From assembly GCA_025642075.2 (NCBI GenBank), contig JAODUO010000045.1:757001-821000 (forward strand): a stretch of DNA of 64,000 bases. The letters run 5' to 3'. This document shows positions 42,103-52,933 of this stretch, one piece after another (the stretch's first letter is position 1; each line of letters opens with the position of its first letter). The notes under the pieces were generated by a model. The model was not told where the DNA came from and did not search any database. It was given only the letters and a program-made list of their open reading frames with translations. The DNA comes from Ridgeia piscesae. Its lineage: Eukaryota > Annelida > Polychaeta > Sabellida > Siboglinidae. The position numbers were made by a program, and so were the translations under genes.

Positions 42103-43189
42103 GTGATGTAGAAATTTGCTGTTATGTGCCATTATCCGTATAATTACAACTATAATGCAATATATCATCATAAATAAATACATATTAATTAACTGTTTAA
42201 TTCAGTTGTTAAATACGTCTTAATTGTCATACTGTCATCGTGTTTATAAAAAGTAATTATGAATGATCATGATGCTGTGACATTTAATTGGCAATGAAAA
42301 TTAATGAAAGGGACTCTAATTGAACCCTTTAATTTTTTTTAAACTTAATTACTTACCATCAAAGTAGCTGACAAAACAAACAAAAATGCATAATTCTAAT
42401 TTTCCCTGAGCGAAAATAGCCGCGTAATACCGTGAGTGGCGCCCTCTAGTTTGGATTTGAAAACTAGAAACAATAATTATTAGCCTTATTTGTCTGGCCA
42501 AACAGCTGGGAAAAGAAACGCTGCAAAAAGGCTGGAGTCTAAAGATTTAAATGTATACAATGTCAGGAAATCATGGAACCAATGCAACATGAGAACCAAT
42601 ACATAGTCATCCCCGACATAGCCATGAATGATAAGACCAAGATTCAAGAAGAAGATAAGATAAAGAGAGACAAGGCGACGTATTTTGATCTCACATTTAT
42701 TATGCAATTTTTTCTCGTCGGCAAGATAGGTGCCATAATTAAATAGCTTACCTTATCCACCCATGAACTGTCAATTACGCATACGTGACACGAGCAATAT
42801 TATAGTCAAACGACAAAACGCCACATCGTTCGTTAGTTCTCCCGTAGTCCGCATGAGCTTGCTCATCTCCCCACGGCGAGGCGCCACTATATAGTATGGA
42901 GCATCTTTACTACCAGGTGTCGACACAATTTTTATTGATGACGATTATGTCACTATGTACTTTGTTCGCTAAAAATCACTGCTAGCGTCTATATTAGTAA
43001 ATGCAACAAACAAATTAAATTGCGTATCTATTTTATAATAATTATGAAAATTGAAACGTGAAAACAGTCCAAATCAAAATCGGTAAAGTACTTTTAGAGA
43101 CTATATTTTTGAAAAATAAAAGAAATTTTTCAAATTGTTGGCCTTTCTCTGTTATTACTTAGTTATCTCATTTATTTTATTATATAATT
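41300..43189. other. Unassigned DNA with a short GT/GC tract at 42055-42105
   Basis: Only the alternating GTGTGCGTGC tract stands out; no exon recognised. Confidence 0.5.
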
Positions 43190-43292
43190 TTTTAATGTTT
43201 ACTATTTATTATTGTAGTTTTAGGGAAGTTATATGTAAAGTACTTTGGACACATTGGATATAATGTGCTATATAAAATAAAGATTGTTTTAA
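43190..43292 (+). mobile_element. Retroposon 3' tail
   Basis: GTAAAGTACTTTGGACACAT then GTGCTATATAAAATAAAG is the widespread SINE/LINE tail type of invertebrates and fish (GTAAAGCGCTTTG...GCTATATAAA). The head is not recognisable. Confidence 0.5.
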
Positions 43293-43662
43293 TTATTACT
43301 TTCATCAGTAGCAATGCCCTGAACTAAAACTAGGATGTGCTTACAAAACAAAAAACAGTTGAATAAATTAAAACTAAAAAGATGTATCCAATTATTGTCA
43401 GACATTTTGTACATTGATCGATTGGTTTTCCTAGATTTCAAACTTATCACAAACAGTAACATTTAACGAATTTGGGTCCTATTTCTCCAGGGTAATTCGA
43501 CAGCGCTCAATAAAAACTTTGTTCAGTGGCACCATTTCTTTGGGTCTGCTTTTTTTGCAACAATTAGAGTGTATTATACGACTCTTTGTAGGGTAATTTT
43601 AAGGCACCTGCCGCACGACGTTGCACGTAGACCGTCTTCACTGGGCCACTTTCACAGACGGC

Positions 43663-44020
43663 CTACACACACTCTGTCTGTTTTCTAGCGTATTCTTCAG
43701 CTGGTGTAGCAGGAATACATCCTAGGAACAAACAACAGCTGCAATCAGTCTTTCTCGTCTTAATCTCGGCCAGAATCCTTAGGTTCATAGGGTTCCCCGC
43801 GTCATATGGTGAACTTAGTCCTACAAATCGTAGGTCATCCCTCGGTACAGTCAACTTATTTGTGCAGACACAGGGTGAGTATTTGTTAGCACCCTGCACG
43901 GAGAATTCCAGGGCTGTAGAAGTCTTCCAACATCCACAGTGAGTTGGCCAAACCTGGAGTATCTCTGCTGGCAACTGGAACTTGTAAGCACTAGAACTGT
44001 CTTGCACGTGGTGTGAACAG
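43663..44020 (-). CDS. Possible terminal exon of an unrecognised cysteine-rich protein
   Basis: An open frame of about 119 codons ends in TAG and can begin after an acceptor-like TTTCTAACAG. It reads CSHHVQDSSSAYKFQLP, then WPTHCGCWKTSTALEF, a KYSPCVCTNKL segment and DCSCCLFLGC near the end. It is rich in cysteine, hydrophobic residues alternate plausibly, and the composition differs from the simple repeats around it. I do not recognise a family. It lies downstream of RXR on the same strand, and no confident phase-matched partner exon was found. It could be a real last exon, part of a decayed gene, or chance. Confidence 0.3.
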
Positions 44021-44190
44021 CTGTTAGAAATACAATTGGTAATTATTTATACAAAATTACATGAAGAGAATGTTTCCTCTCATAGGTCTCCCAAAATAAA
44101 TTCCATCTTCACACACAGGGATTCTTACATTTATGTGCATACAGCTGTACCAATATTAGAAATTGAAGTTTGCGGGGAAGAGGAATGCCT

Positions 44191-44377
44191 TCAAATGTCC
44201 TCAACAGTATAGCTACTGACACTTGTTTTCTGAACATGAAGATGACACAGTGATCTATCACCATAACAAATGAAATCTATGCAATCTTGTGTTCCTGTGT
44301 AAAAATGTTGCCCACATTTATTAGTACTGATGTGTGGGAAGTCTATAATTATCAAAGTTCCATCCTTTCTAAGTCCT
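44191..44377 (-). CDS. Possible exon or fragment of the same unrecognised protein
   Basis: After an acceptor-like GTGTTAG the frame reads LRKDGTLIIIDFPHIS, then NKCGQHFYTGTQDC and CYGDRSLCHLHVQ, and ends at TGA. Cysteine spacing and hydrophobic strands look protein-like. I found no donor whose phase matches the exon at 44020, so frameshift decay of a once continuous gene is as likely as splicing. Confidence 0.25.
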
Positions 44378-44498
44378 AACACACAACATTGCTATTGTTG
44401 CAGCGAGTCTTACGAATATTTTTTATATAAAGTTTATTCTTCCAGGTGGAGTCAGACCACATTTGCATTTTCCATAGGCGACCATTATAACGTTTCCT

Positions 44499-44641
44499 TC
44501 ATTTCCAACTAATCTTGACGAGCTCTGTTATTGACAATTTCACAACATGTTTACCCTCCATAGACAGAAGTTCTGTGAAAAATTTGTGTACTTTTAATAC
44601 CTCAGGCTCCCACAAACTCGTTTCAAACCTTACACCCCACC
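44499..44641 (-). CDS. Possible upstream fragment of the same unrecognised protein
   Basis: Minus-strand frame RFETSLWEPEVLKVHKFF, then LLSMEGKHVVKLSITELVKI, ending at TGA. The next frame directly continues with GNEGNVIMVAYGKCKCG and then stops. The order and strand match the two fragments nearer 44 kb, which suggests one gene broken by frameshifts or split by unrecognised introns. Confidence 0.22.
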
Positions 44642-46832
44642 CTGCACCAACTGACAGCTGTCATAATTTGACAGCTCTGATGCCACGCTACACGAAAACA
44701 TCATTTCTAATCACTCCACACTACATATGTGCTCACAGAAATTCAGACAACCTGCATAATGCTGCTTTTAAAGGGTACTCTTTGGTCGGGGAATGGCGGA
44801 TGAGCACCTTATTGTGGTCTTACATCAGGGCTTCTTTGGGAGAGCAAGAGGGAGAGAGGGAGGCAGCGCGAGAGTGACCTACCAATGAGCTCCCCATTCC
44901 ACACAAAGCAAGACACAGACAAGCAGATACTATATACAATGACGTTTAATGGCACTGAAATGCTAAACATACAGTTGCGTTAACGCATGGCAAATGAAGG
45001 ATTATATGCCTAGCTTTGTCATCACACTATGTGCAATAAAACTACATAATTACATGATGATAATAATAATCCTGTCTTCGTTCACCACATCTTCACCACA
45101 CCATATATACACTTATATCTTAAGACTACAATCATTTGCGTCCGCCCGCAATAGGACACCCCATCTCAAGACAAATCTATTTTAAATAAGCACACATGGT
45201 ATACAATCTTCCCAGTAACTTCCTGTACAATGCCCTCCTTCCCGCACACACACACATACATGTGCTGTTCATTCGCAGCCTCATACCAGGGACACTCCTT
45301 TCGCTTTCACTTTCATAATCGGGGTCTCTCACAGAACTAAACAAAACCATGTGAGTCAGGTAATTTAAAACAAATTTACACCATATTCTGGGCCCTTTCG
45401 TGAATTCTCTAAAACATGACACGAGTTCGGGAACCATGAAAACTCCCAAAGAAACCGTCCTCATTTGGATGCTATCATCTAAAACACTGGACCGAACTAA
45501 AACAGTTTACTCTCGCTCAAACATCAATGTTAACAACCTTCATGTGTGAAACACCCCGCAATACACCTAGTTACGTGCCCCTGGGAACACAACAATAACA
45601 CATATGGTGTGTGCTTTCAAATCACAAATCTAAAATTACATGATCTGCCCAGAAGCAATGGGGACGATGTGGTTACCACGGCAACAGACCAGATCAAAAA
45701 CCCGACCGCATCGTGTCCGATTTCCACACAACGACGAGGATTTATAATATAGTACGGAGCTGGCAAAATATAAACACAGACTGTGTATACCTTCACCACA
45801 GGTACCTCCTTGTGCCCTCAATGTGTGGGCCTGAATGCCCAAATGCCCGACACACGACAACACATGTTAGTCGAAACTACAATTCTGCCAGACAAACTGA
45901 ATATACAATGAACACGATGTAGCTCGGCTGCGTTGCTACGACGATAACAAACAGCGAGTCGTTAAAATTTAGTGCCCTATGTAGCTGGCGCTGCAACAAG
46001 GAGACCATTGTGTTAAGCCACTCATATGAGCCTTGTTTCGGTCATAAAACCATCTGTCATAATTTATGCACTGCCTCATTGTAAAAGATCACTTATGATT
46101 CCCGTTTAAGTTTTCATTCAATACCATCAACTGTCTTCGCTGTTCAGAGACGTTCCGTGTGTTCATGATTAAAGCCACACCAATGAAAGGCATCAACGAA
46201 AGCGTAAAAACTTACATTAAAAGGAACGGCACAAACCGTAATAATCTGAGCACATCATTGCTAACAGAACATCGACAGTAACAACTGATTGACGCCGTCT
46301 TGTACGCGACACAACTGCACGGCAAGACTGCGGTAACGATGAGAAATCATGACATACAATTTGTGTAGAAATGAGAGATCAATGACGACAGGAACTACAC
46401 TGATGCATCAACACACAAAGCTAAAACTGAATACGCAGGATGGACACAATTACTGGCGGGGGCGTCGGCCGCACCCCGCTAACAACATGAGCACAAACCC
46501 CTAGATTACACGGCGACGTCACGCCGACAGCTGTTGTGGCATCACATGACCACAGTGTCACCTGACAGCCAGCCACATGCAAGATCCACGGGAAACGGAT
46601 GCCACGCACCCACTAACAGGACACATCACTATCACACCAACCATTTGGTGTAAAACCGCCCCCGGTTACCGCGACACGCAGCAATTGGCGCCATCTACCG
46701 GACGCCGATAACCATAGCAACGTGCACGACGCAGCGGCGTTGATGCCTCCACCACGTGCAATGACGGCATCGCATACGTGACGACATATCATAATTGTCC
46801 GTGACAATCACCGACGTCCGATGCGCCGCCGT
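44642..46832 (-). other. 3' flank of RXR, probably containing its 3' UTR
   Basis: No exon is recognised here. The CpG content is raised from about 46260 to 46832, next to the RXR stop codon. The transcript end cannot be fixed from the sequence. Confidence 0.45.
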
Positions 46833-47086
46833 CTAGGCGCACTGACTCGGCGTCTCGAGCATCTCCATGAGGAAAGTGTCAATGGGCGCGTCTCCGATGA
46901 GCTTGAAGAAGAACAGGTGCTCCATGCACTTAAGTCCTATGCTGCGCAGGGCCGGCAGCCGCAGCAGCAGCTTGGCGAAGCGGCCAGGCTCCTCCGGGTA
47001 CTGGGTCTTGCAGTACTCCTCCAGCGACGCGTACACCTTCTCTCTCAGCATCTCCACCTCCTGCATGCTCGACAGCGCCTTCGCGT
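46833..47086 (-). CDS. RXR: RXR terminal coding exon: helices 9-12 with AF-2, stop codon
   Basis: The terminal coding exon completes an aspartate codon and encodes [16 protein letters not shown], then the dimerisation helices around [20 protein letters not shown], then [15 protein letters not shown] and the activation helix FLMEMLE, ending in TPSQCA and a TAG stop. The cysteine of GLKC, near the ligand in vertebrate RXR, is kept; the following residue is methionine where leucine is usual. AF-2 is intact, so the product should bind coactivators. The acceptor reads CATGTTTCAG. The preceding intron is 394 nt. The 3' UTR end is not clear. Minus-strand poly(A)-signal-like hexamers further on include TATAAA at 45746-45741 and ATTAAA at 44950-44945; neither is proven. 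Confidence 0.97.
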
Positions 47087-47480
47087 CTGAAACATGCACA
47101 CACGCTGTAAGCAGCCGTCAGCCAGTCACATCAGGGTACACAGTAGGCACGCTAACTGTACACCACGGAGACAGCTGCAGATTGTCTGGACAGAGCGAAA
47201 TTGAAAGAAATAAACTTCAACGACAAAGAACAAATGCAATACAATTTTTCACTTCAACTGAAACGGGTGTTATGAACTCTGAACATTCCAGATACCATGT
47301 GTTATGAGTTCTTGTGTGTTTGCACGTTTGTATGCGCGTGCATGCATATTAAAAATAACAGTTATAAACATTATTCTTGCAATGACTACAAATGCCATCT
47401 ATGTCTGATTTTTGGTGCATAAAATGTCATCAAATGTATCACGATTATGCGAGAAAGAAGAACCAAGTATAGAGACTGAC
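47087..47480 (-). other. Last RXR coding intron
   Basis: A 394-nt intron with donor GTCAGT and acceptor TTTCAG. No repeat or other feature is seen in it. Confidence 0.85.
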
Positions 47481-47705
47481 CAGGGTTAAAGAGCACAATT
47501 GCCCGCAGACAGCCGAGCTCTGTCTTGTCCATCTTGAGTTCCCTCATCTTGGCGACCAGCTCCGTGAGGACACGGTCAAAGATGGCTCCGACTCCGGCGT
47601 GGTGCGCCGTGCTCCGGTGAACGTGGAGGCCGGTTGACAGGAGGATGCCGTCCTTGACCGCGATTGACCGGTGCGAGAAACCAGCTATGAGGAGCTCGTT
47701 CCAAC
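47481..47705 (-). CDS. RXR: RXR exon: ligand-binding domain, helix 5 to helix 9
   Basis: This 225-nt exon completes glycine and encodes 74 codons, from [19 protein letters not shown] to [14 protein letters not shown]. It covers helix 5, the beta-turn, helices 6 to 8 and the start of helix 9. Residues that line the RXR retinoid pocket in vertebrates are present: W and N of WNELL, F of AGF, R of SHRS, and the V/I/F of GAIFDRV. One pocket-adjacent position differs: ILLSTGL where vertebrate RXRs have ILLATGL. That position contacts the ligand carboxylate through its backbone, so the swap is probably tolerated. The acceptor reads GGTTGCAG and the donor CTG before GTCAGT. About 60 nt upstream of the acceptor lies an 18-bp minisatellite. 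Confidence 0.97.
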
Positions 47706-47765
47706 CTGCAACCACCAGTAGCCAGTGAACTAATGACTGCAGACTGCTATGTGGTTTCTGTTCTG

Positions 47766-48273
47766 TGTATACGTGAAGGTGTGTATGTGAAGGTGAGTGT
47801 GTACGTGAAGGTGAGTGTGTACGTGAAGGTGAGTGTGTACGTGAAGGTGAGTGTGTACGTGAAGGTGAGTGTGTACGTGAAGGTGAGTGTGTACGTGAAG
47901 GTGAGTGTGTACGTGAAGGTGAGTGTGTACGTGAAGGTGAGTGTGTACGTGAAGGCGAGTGTGTACGTGAAGGCGAGTGTGTACGTGAAGGTGAGTGTGT
48001 ACGTGAAGGTGAGTGTGTACGTGAAGGTGTGTGTAAGTGAAGGTGAGTGTGTATGTGAAGGTGAGTGTGTACGTGAAGGTGAGTGTATACGTGAAGGTGA
48101 GTATGTATGTGAAGGTGAGTGTATATGTGAAGGTGAGTGTATATGTGAAGGTGAGTGTGTATGTTAAGGTGAGTGTGTACATGAAGGTGAGTGTGTACGT
48201 GAAGGTGAGTGTATAGGTGAAGGTGAGTGTGTATGTGAAGGTGAGTGTGTATGTGAAGGTGAGTGTGTATGTG
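47766..48273 (+). repeat. 18-bp minisatellite, about 28 copies, in an RXR intron
   Basis: The plus-strand unit is GTGTACGTGAAGGTGAGT with small variants. It lies about 60 nt upstream, in RXR sense, of the acceptor of the helix 5-9 exon. On the RXR sense strand it reads as CA- and C/T-rich sequence. On the plus strand each typical unit contains AAGGTGAGT, a perfect 5' splice-site consensus. Confidence 0.93.
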
Positions 48274-48494
48274 GTGTATCTTGTATACATGTTTATGGTG
48301 GGCTAAGTACATGCATACATTCATGCACATGCATGGTGTTTGTTAGCTACTTGCTGTTTATGTTCAGTTGAAAGCTACACTGTTGTTTTTCATATTGTAT
48401 TGTAATGTATTTATTTCCCGAGAACCCAGTAGCAGGGCGGAGAACAGACCAACTGTTAGTGTTTGTAGTCAACACTTGTGAATAGAACAAGCCA

Positions 48495-51400
48495 TGTCTC
48501 AAGAGACTGCCCTGTACAACTGTCCCGCCCTCAAGAGACTGCCCCGTACAACTGTCCCGCCCTCAAGAGACTGCCCCGTACAACTGTCCCGCCCTCAAGA
48601 GACTGCCCTGTACAACTGTCCCGCCCTCAAGAGACTGCCACATACAACTGTCCCGCCCTCAAGAGACTGCCCCGTACAACTGTCCCGCCCTCAAGAGACT
48701 GCCCTGTACAACTGTCCCGCCCTCAAGAGACTGCCCTGTACAACTGTCCCGCCCTCAAGAGACTGCCCTGTACAACTGTCCCGCCCTCAAGAGACTGCCC
48801 TGTACAACTGTCCCACCCTCAAGAGACTGCCCTGTACAACTGTCCCACCCTCAAGAGACTGCCCTGTACAACTGTCCCACCCTCAAGAGACTGCCCTGTA
48901 CAACTGTCCCACCCTCAAGAGACTGCCCTGTACAACTGTCCCGCCCTCAAGAGACTGCCATGTACAACTGTCCCACCCTCAAGAGACTGCCCTGTACAAC
49001 TGTCCCGCCCTCAAGAGACTGCCCTGTACAACTGTCCCACCCTCAAGAGACTGCCCCGTACAACTGTCCCACCCTCAAGAGACTGCCCTGTACAACTGTC
49101 CCACCCTCAAGAGACTGCCCTGTACAACTGTCCCACCCTCAAGAGTCTGCCCTGTACAACTGTCCCACCGTCAAGAGACTGCCATGTACAACTGTCCCGC
49201 CCTCAAGAGACTGCCCTGTACAACTGTCCCACCCTCAAGAGACTGCCCTGTACAACTGTCCCACCCTCAAGAGTCTGCCCTGTACAACTGTCCCACCGTC
49301 AAGAGACTGCCCTGTACAACTGTCCCGCCCTCAAGAGACTGCCCTGTACCACTTTCCCACCCTCAAGAGACTGCCCCGTACAACTGTCCCACCCTCAAGA
49401 GACTGCCCTGTACAACTGTCCCACCCTCAAGAGACTGCCCTGTACAACTGTCCCACCCTCAAGAGACTGCCCTGTACAACTGTCCCACCCTCAAGAGACT
49501 GCCCTGTACAACTGTCCCACCCTCAAGAGACTGCCCTGTACAACTGTCCCACCCTCAAGAGACTGCCCTGTACAACTGTCCCGCCCTCAAGAGACTGCCC
49601 TGTACAACTGTCCCACCCTCAAGAGTCTGCCCTGTACAACTGTCCCACCCTCAAGAGACTGCCCTGTACAACTGTCCCGCCCTCAAGAGACTGCCCTGTA
49701 CAACTGTCCCACCCTCAAGAGTCTGCCCTGTACAACTTTCTTGCCCTCAAGAGACTGCCCTGTACAACTGTCCCACCCTCAAGAGACTGCCCTGTACAAC
49801 TGTCCCACCCTCAAGAGCTGCCCTGTACAACTGTCCCCCTCAAGAGACTGCCCTGTACAACTGTCCCACCCTCAAGAGACTGCCCTGTACAACTTTCTTG
49901 CCCTCAAGAGACTGCCCTGTACAACTGTCCCACCCTCAAGAGACTGCCCTGTACAACTGTCCCACCCTCAAGAGACTGCCCTGTACAACTGTCCCACCCT
50001 CAAGAGACTGCCCTGTACAACTGTCCTGCCCTCAAGAGACTGCCCTGTACAACTGTCCCACCCTCAAAGACTGCCCTGTACAACTTCCGCCCTCAAGAGA
50101 CTGCCCTCTCTGTGCACAACTGTCCCACCCTCAAGAGACTGCCCTGTACAACTTTCTTGCCCTCAAGAGACTGCCCTGTACAACTGTCCCACCCTCAAGA
50201 GACTGCCCTGTACAACTGTCCCACCCTCAAGAGACTGCCCTGTACAACTGTCCCACCCTCAAGAGACTGCCCTGTACAACTGTCCCACCCTCAAGAGACT
50301 GCCATGTACAACTGTCCCACCCTCAAGAGACTGCCCTGTACAACTGTCCCACCCTCAAGAGACTGCCCTGTACAACTGTCCCACCCTCAAGAGACTGCCC
50401 TGTACAACTGTCCCACCCTCAAGAGACTGCCCTGTACAACTGTCCACCCTCAAGAGACTGCCCTGTACAACTGTCCCACCCTCAAGAGACTGCCCTGTAC
50501 AACTGTCCCACCCTCAAGAGACTGCCCTGTACAACTTTCTTGCCCTCAAGAGACTGCCCTGTACAACTGTCCCACCCTCAAGAGTCTGCCCTGTACAACT
50601 TTCTTGCCCTCAAGAGACTGCCCTGTACAACTGTCCCACCCTCAAGAGTCTGCCCTGTACAACTGTCCCACCCTCAAGAGTCTGCCCTGTACAACTGTCC
50701 CACCCTCAAGAGACTGCCCTGTACAACTTTCTTGCCCTCAAGAGACTGCCCTGTACAACTGTCCCACCCTCAAGAGTCTGCCCTGTACAACTTTCTTGCC
50801 CTCAAGAGACTGCCCTGTACAACTGTCCCACCCTCAAGAGACTGCCCTGTACAACTGTCCCACCCTCAAGAGTCTGCCCTGTACAACTGTTTCCGCCCTC
50901 AAGAGACTGCCCTGTACAACTGTCCCACCCTCAAGAGACTGCCCTGTACAACTGTCCCACCCTCAAGAGTCTGCCCTGTACAACTTTCTTGCCCTCAAGA
51001 GACTGCCCTGTACAACTGTCCCACCCTCAAGAGACTGCCCTGTACAACTGTCCCGCCCTCAAGAGACTGCCCTGTACAACTTTCTTGCCCTCAAGAGACT
51101 GCCCTGTACAACTGTCCCACCCTCAAGAGACTGCCCTGTACAACTGTCCCACCCTCAAGAGACTGCCCTGTACAACTGTCCCACCCTCAAGAGACTGCCC
51201 TGTACAACTGCCCTCAAGAGACTGCCCTGTACAACTGTCCCACCCTCAAGAGACTGCCCTGTACAACTGTCCCACCCTCAAGAGTCTGCCCTGTACAACT
51301 TTCTTGCCCTCAAGAGACTGCCCTGTACAACTGTCCCACCCTCAAGAGTCTGCCCTGTACAACTGTCCCACCCTCAAGAGTCTGCCCTGTACAACTTTCT

Positions 51401-52007
51401 TGCCCTCAAGAGACTGCCCTGTACAACTGTCCCACCCTCAAGAGTCTGCCCTGTACAACTGTCCCACCCTCAAGAGTCTGCCCTGTACAACTTTCTTGCC
51501 CTCAAGAGACTGCCCTGTACAACTGTCCCACCCTCAAGAGTCTGCCCTGTACAACTGTCCCTGACCCTCAAGTCTGCCCTGTACAACTTTCTTGCCCTCA
51601 AGAGACTGCCCTGTACAACTGTCCCACCCTCAAGAGTCTGCCCTGTACAACTGTCCCACCCTCAAGAGACTGCCCTGTACAACTTTCTTGCCCTCAAGAG
51701 ACTGCCCTGTACAACTGTCCCACCCTCAAGAGTCTGCCCTGTACAACTTTCTTGCCCTCAAGAGACTGCCCTGTACAACTTTCTTGCCCTCAAGAGACTG
51801 CCCTGTACAACTGTCCCACCCTCAAGAGTCTGCCCTGTACAACTGTCCCACCCTCAAGAGACTGCCCTGTACAACTTTCTTGCCCTCAAGAGACTGCCAT
51901 GTACAACTGTCCCACCCTCAAGAGTCTGCCCTGTACAACTGTCCCACCCTCAAGAGTCTGCCCTGTACAACTTTCCTGCCCTCAAGAGACTGCCCTGTAC
52001 AACTTAC
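48495..52007 (-). repeat. 32-bp donor-derived minisatellite, about 110 copies, in an RXR intron
   Basis: The plus-strand unit runs from ACTGCCCTGTACAACTGT through CCCACCCTCAAGAG and repeats every 32 bp (for example 48794, 48826). It aligns with the exon-intron junction at 51989-52020, which reads ACAACTTACCCGCCCTCA there. In the repeats TTA becomes TGT or TTTC, so on the minus strand GTAAGT becomes GACAGT or GAAAGT. Unit variants are zoned: CCCG and CCCGCC at the far end, CCCACC in the middle, TTTCTTGCC common near the exon. All three plus-strand frames stay open for over 1,000 codons because the unit has no stop and 32 is not a multiple of three. Confidence 0.95.
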
Positions 52008-52010
52008 CCG
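52002..52010 (-). promoter_or_regulatory. Authentic 5' splice site of the RXR helix 3-5 exon
   Basis: Minus strand CGG then GTAAGT, with the intron starting at 52007. It is the only junction in the adjoining 32-bp array that keeps the GT; array copies read GACAGT or GAAAGT at the same place. Confidence 0.9.
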
Positions 52011-52134
52011 CCCTCAGTAGTATAACTTGGTCGTCTACGGGGAGCTCGCTGAAATGTGGAATCATTTTAGCCCATTCGACGAGTGTAAATAGCTGCTTGT
52101 CCGCCGCCTGACAGATGTTTGTGACAGCGTCCTT
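52008..52134 (-). CDS. RXR: RXR exon: ligand-binding domain, helices 3-5
   Basis: This 127-nt exon encodes [14 protein letters not shown], then [17 protein letters not shown] and [12 protein letters not shown], with the last glycine codon split after its first base. It is the nuclear-receptor signature region (helices 3 to 5) and contributes to the ligand pocket and the coactivator groove. Compared with the usual RXR sequence, WAKR reads WAKM and the leucine after SELP is valine; both are mild changes. The acceptor reads GCTTTCAG, and the donor GCGG before GTAAGT is a strong consensus site. The donor is immediately followed by a 32-bp minisatellite whose units are altered copies of this exon end and donor. 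The downstream intron is 4,302 nt, about 93% tandem repeat. Confidence 0.97.
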
Positions 52135-52757
52135 CTGAAAGCAGGACACCTCTGCATTAGACACTGTTTTGTTAACTTTAATCAGCCTATATTGGTTACT
52201 GATGACAGCATTAAATTAAAAGAATGCAGGTGTTTCATCCTTATATTCTGTGAATGCAGTTTAATTTTGCCAGTGTCATTTAACCTACAAGTGAGGCTAC
52301 AACACAAGAGAATGCAAAAGAACTATCACAGAGATTTTGATGCAGTATTTTAGTCTGGAAAAACGGGGAGGAGAATAACAGCAAGTCAGGAATTAATAAT
52401 AATACATTTTATTCGCCACATCCATAATTGTTTGTGGCGCTTCACAACATATTACTATTAAAAATTCATAAAATGGATATTTGTATACAATAAGACAAAT
52501 AATAATATTCTAAAACAAATAATAAATAAATAATAATAAATATGTATATATAGGTATATCAGTAACTAAAATTAATATAGTATTAAACAGCATTTAAAAA
52601 AATCAATAACAAAATCATCTATTAGTCATAAAATACATAATAATAAATCTTGCAAATAATTGGACAGCAGTGAGAAAATTAAGGAAAGACAAAGAAAAAA
52701 TTATGGCAACAACCATGGCTGACCTAAACCTGACAACATAAGAACGTGCGTGCATAC
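52135..52757 (-). other. RXR intron between hinge and helix 3-5 exons
   Basis: This 623-nt AT-rich intron is bounded by GTATG and GCTTTCAG. Part of it (about 52385-52470) looks like a retroposon 3' tail in RXR orientation: the minus strand reads GTTGTGAAGCGCCACAAAC, then GCGAATAAAATG and repeated ATT. Confidence 0.6.
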
Positions 52758-52906
52758 CTGAGCGTCAATGTAGGTACAGTTCTTTGGTTCGACACTCAGC
52801 TCCGCCTCCAGTATCCGCTCCACCGGCATCTCACTGTTGGCTGAACTTGTGCTCTCCACCTCACCCTCGCCCTTCTCTTTACCCCTCTGTCTCTCCTCCT
52901 GTACGG
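52758..52906 (-). CDS. RXR: RXR exon: T-box/hinge (D domain)
   Basis: This 149-nt exon completes the split alanine codon and adds 49 codons: [18 protein letters not shown], then a serine-rich stretch, then [11 protein letters not shown] and [13 protein letters not shown]. It links the DNA-binding and ligand-binding domains. VQEERQRGK is the T-box/hinge sequence of RXR, and [11 protein letters not shown] is the conserved start of the ligand-binding region (helix 1). The acceptor reads TTGTCAG and the donor CAG before GTATG; the exon leaves in phase 0. About the first 57 nt, together with about 31 nt of intron in front, are the source of the 88-bp tandem array that fills the upstream intron. 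The first 46 exon bases match most array units exactly, and the next dozen differ at a few positions. The downstream intron is 623 nt. Confidence 0.96.
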
Positions 52907-52933
52907 CTGACAACAACAAAACACAAGGTAAAA
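52907..52933 (-). promoter_or_regulatory. Authentic 3' splice site of the RXR hinge exon
   Basis: Read on the minus strand, a TTTAC branch-point-like motif (A at 52929) is followed by a T-rich tract and TTGTCAG, with the AG at 52908-52907. The branch-to-AG distance is about 22 nt, in the normal range. The same module recurs every 87-88 bp through the upstream intron. Confidence 0.8.

Noticed and set aside
48495..52007. CRISPR array
   Set aside because: The 32-bp repeats are directly adjacent without unique spacers, the gene context is animal, and no cas genes are present.
48478..52111. Three forward open frames of over 1,000 codons ([24 protein letters not shown] repeats)
   Set aside because: They lie in the RXR intron on the opposite strand, are made wholly of the 32-bp array, and all three frames are open for the same arithmetic reason.
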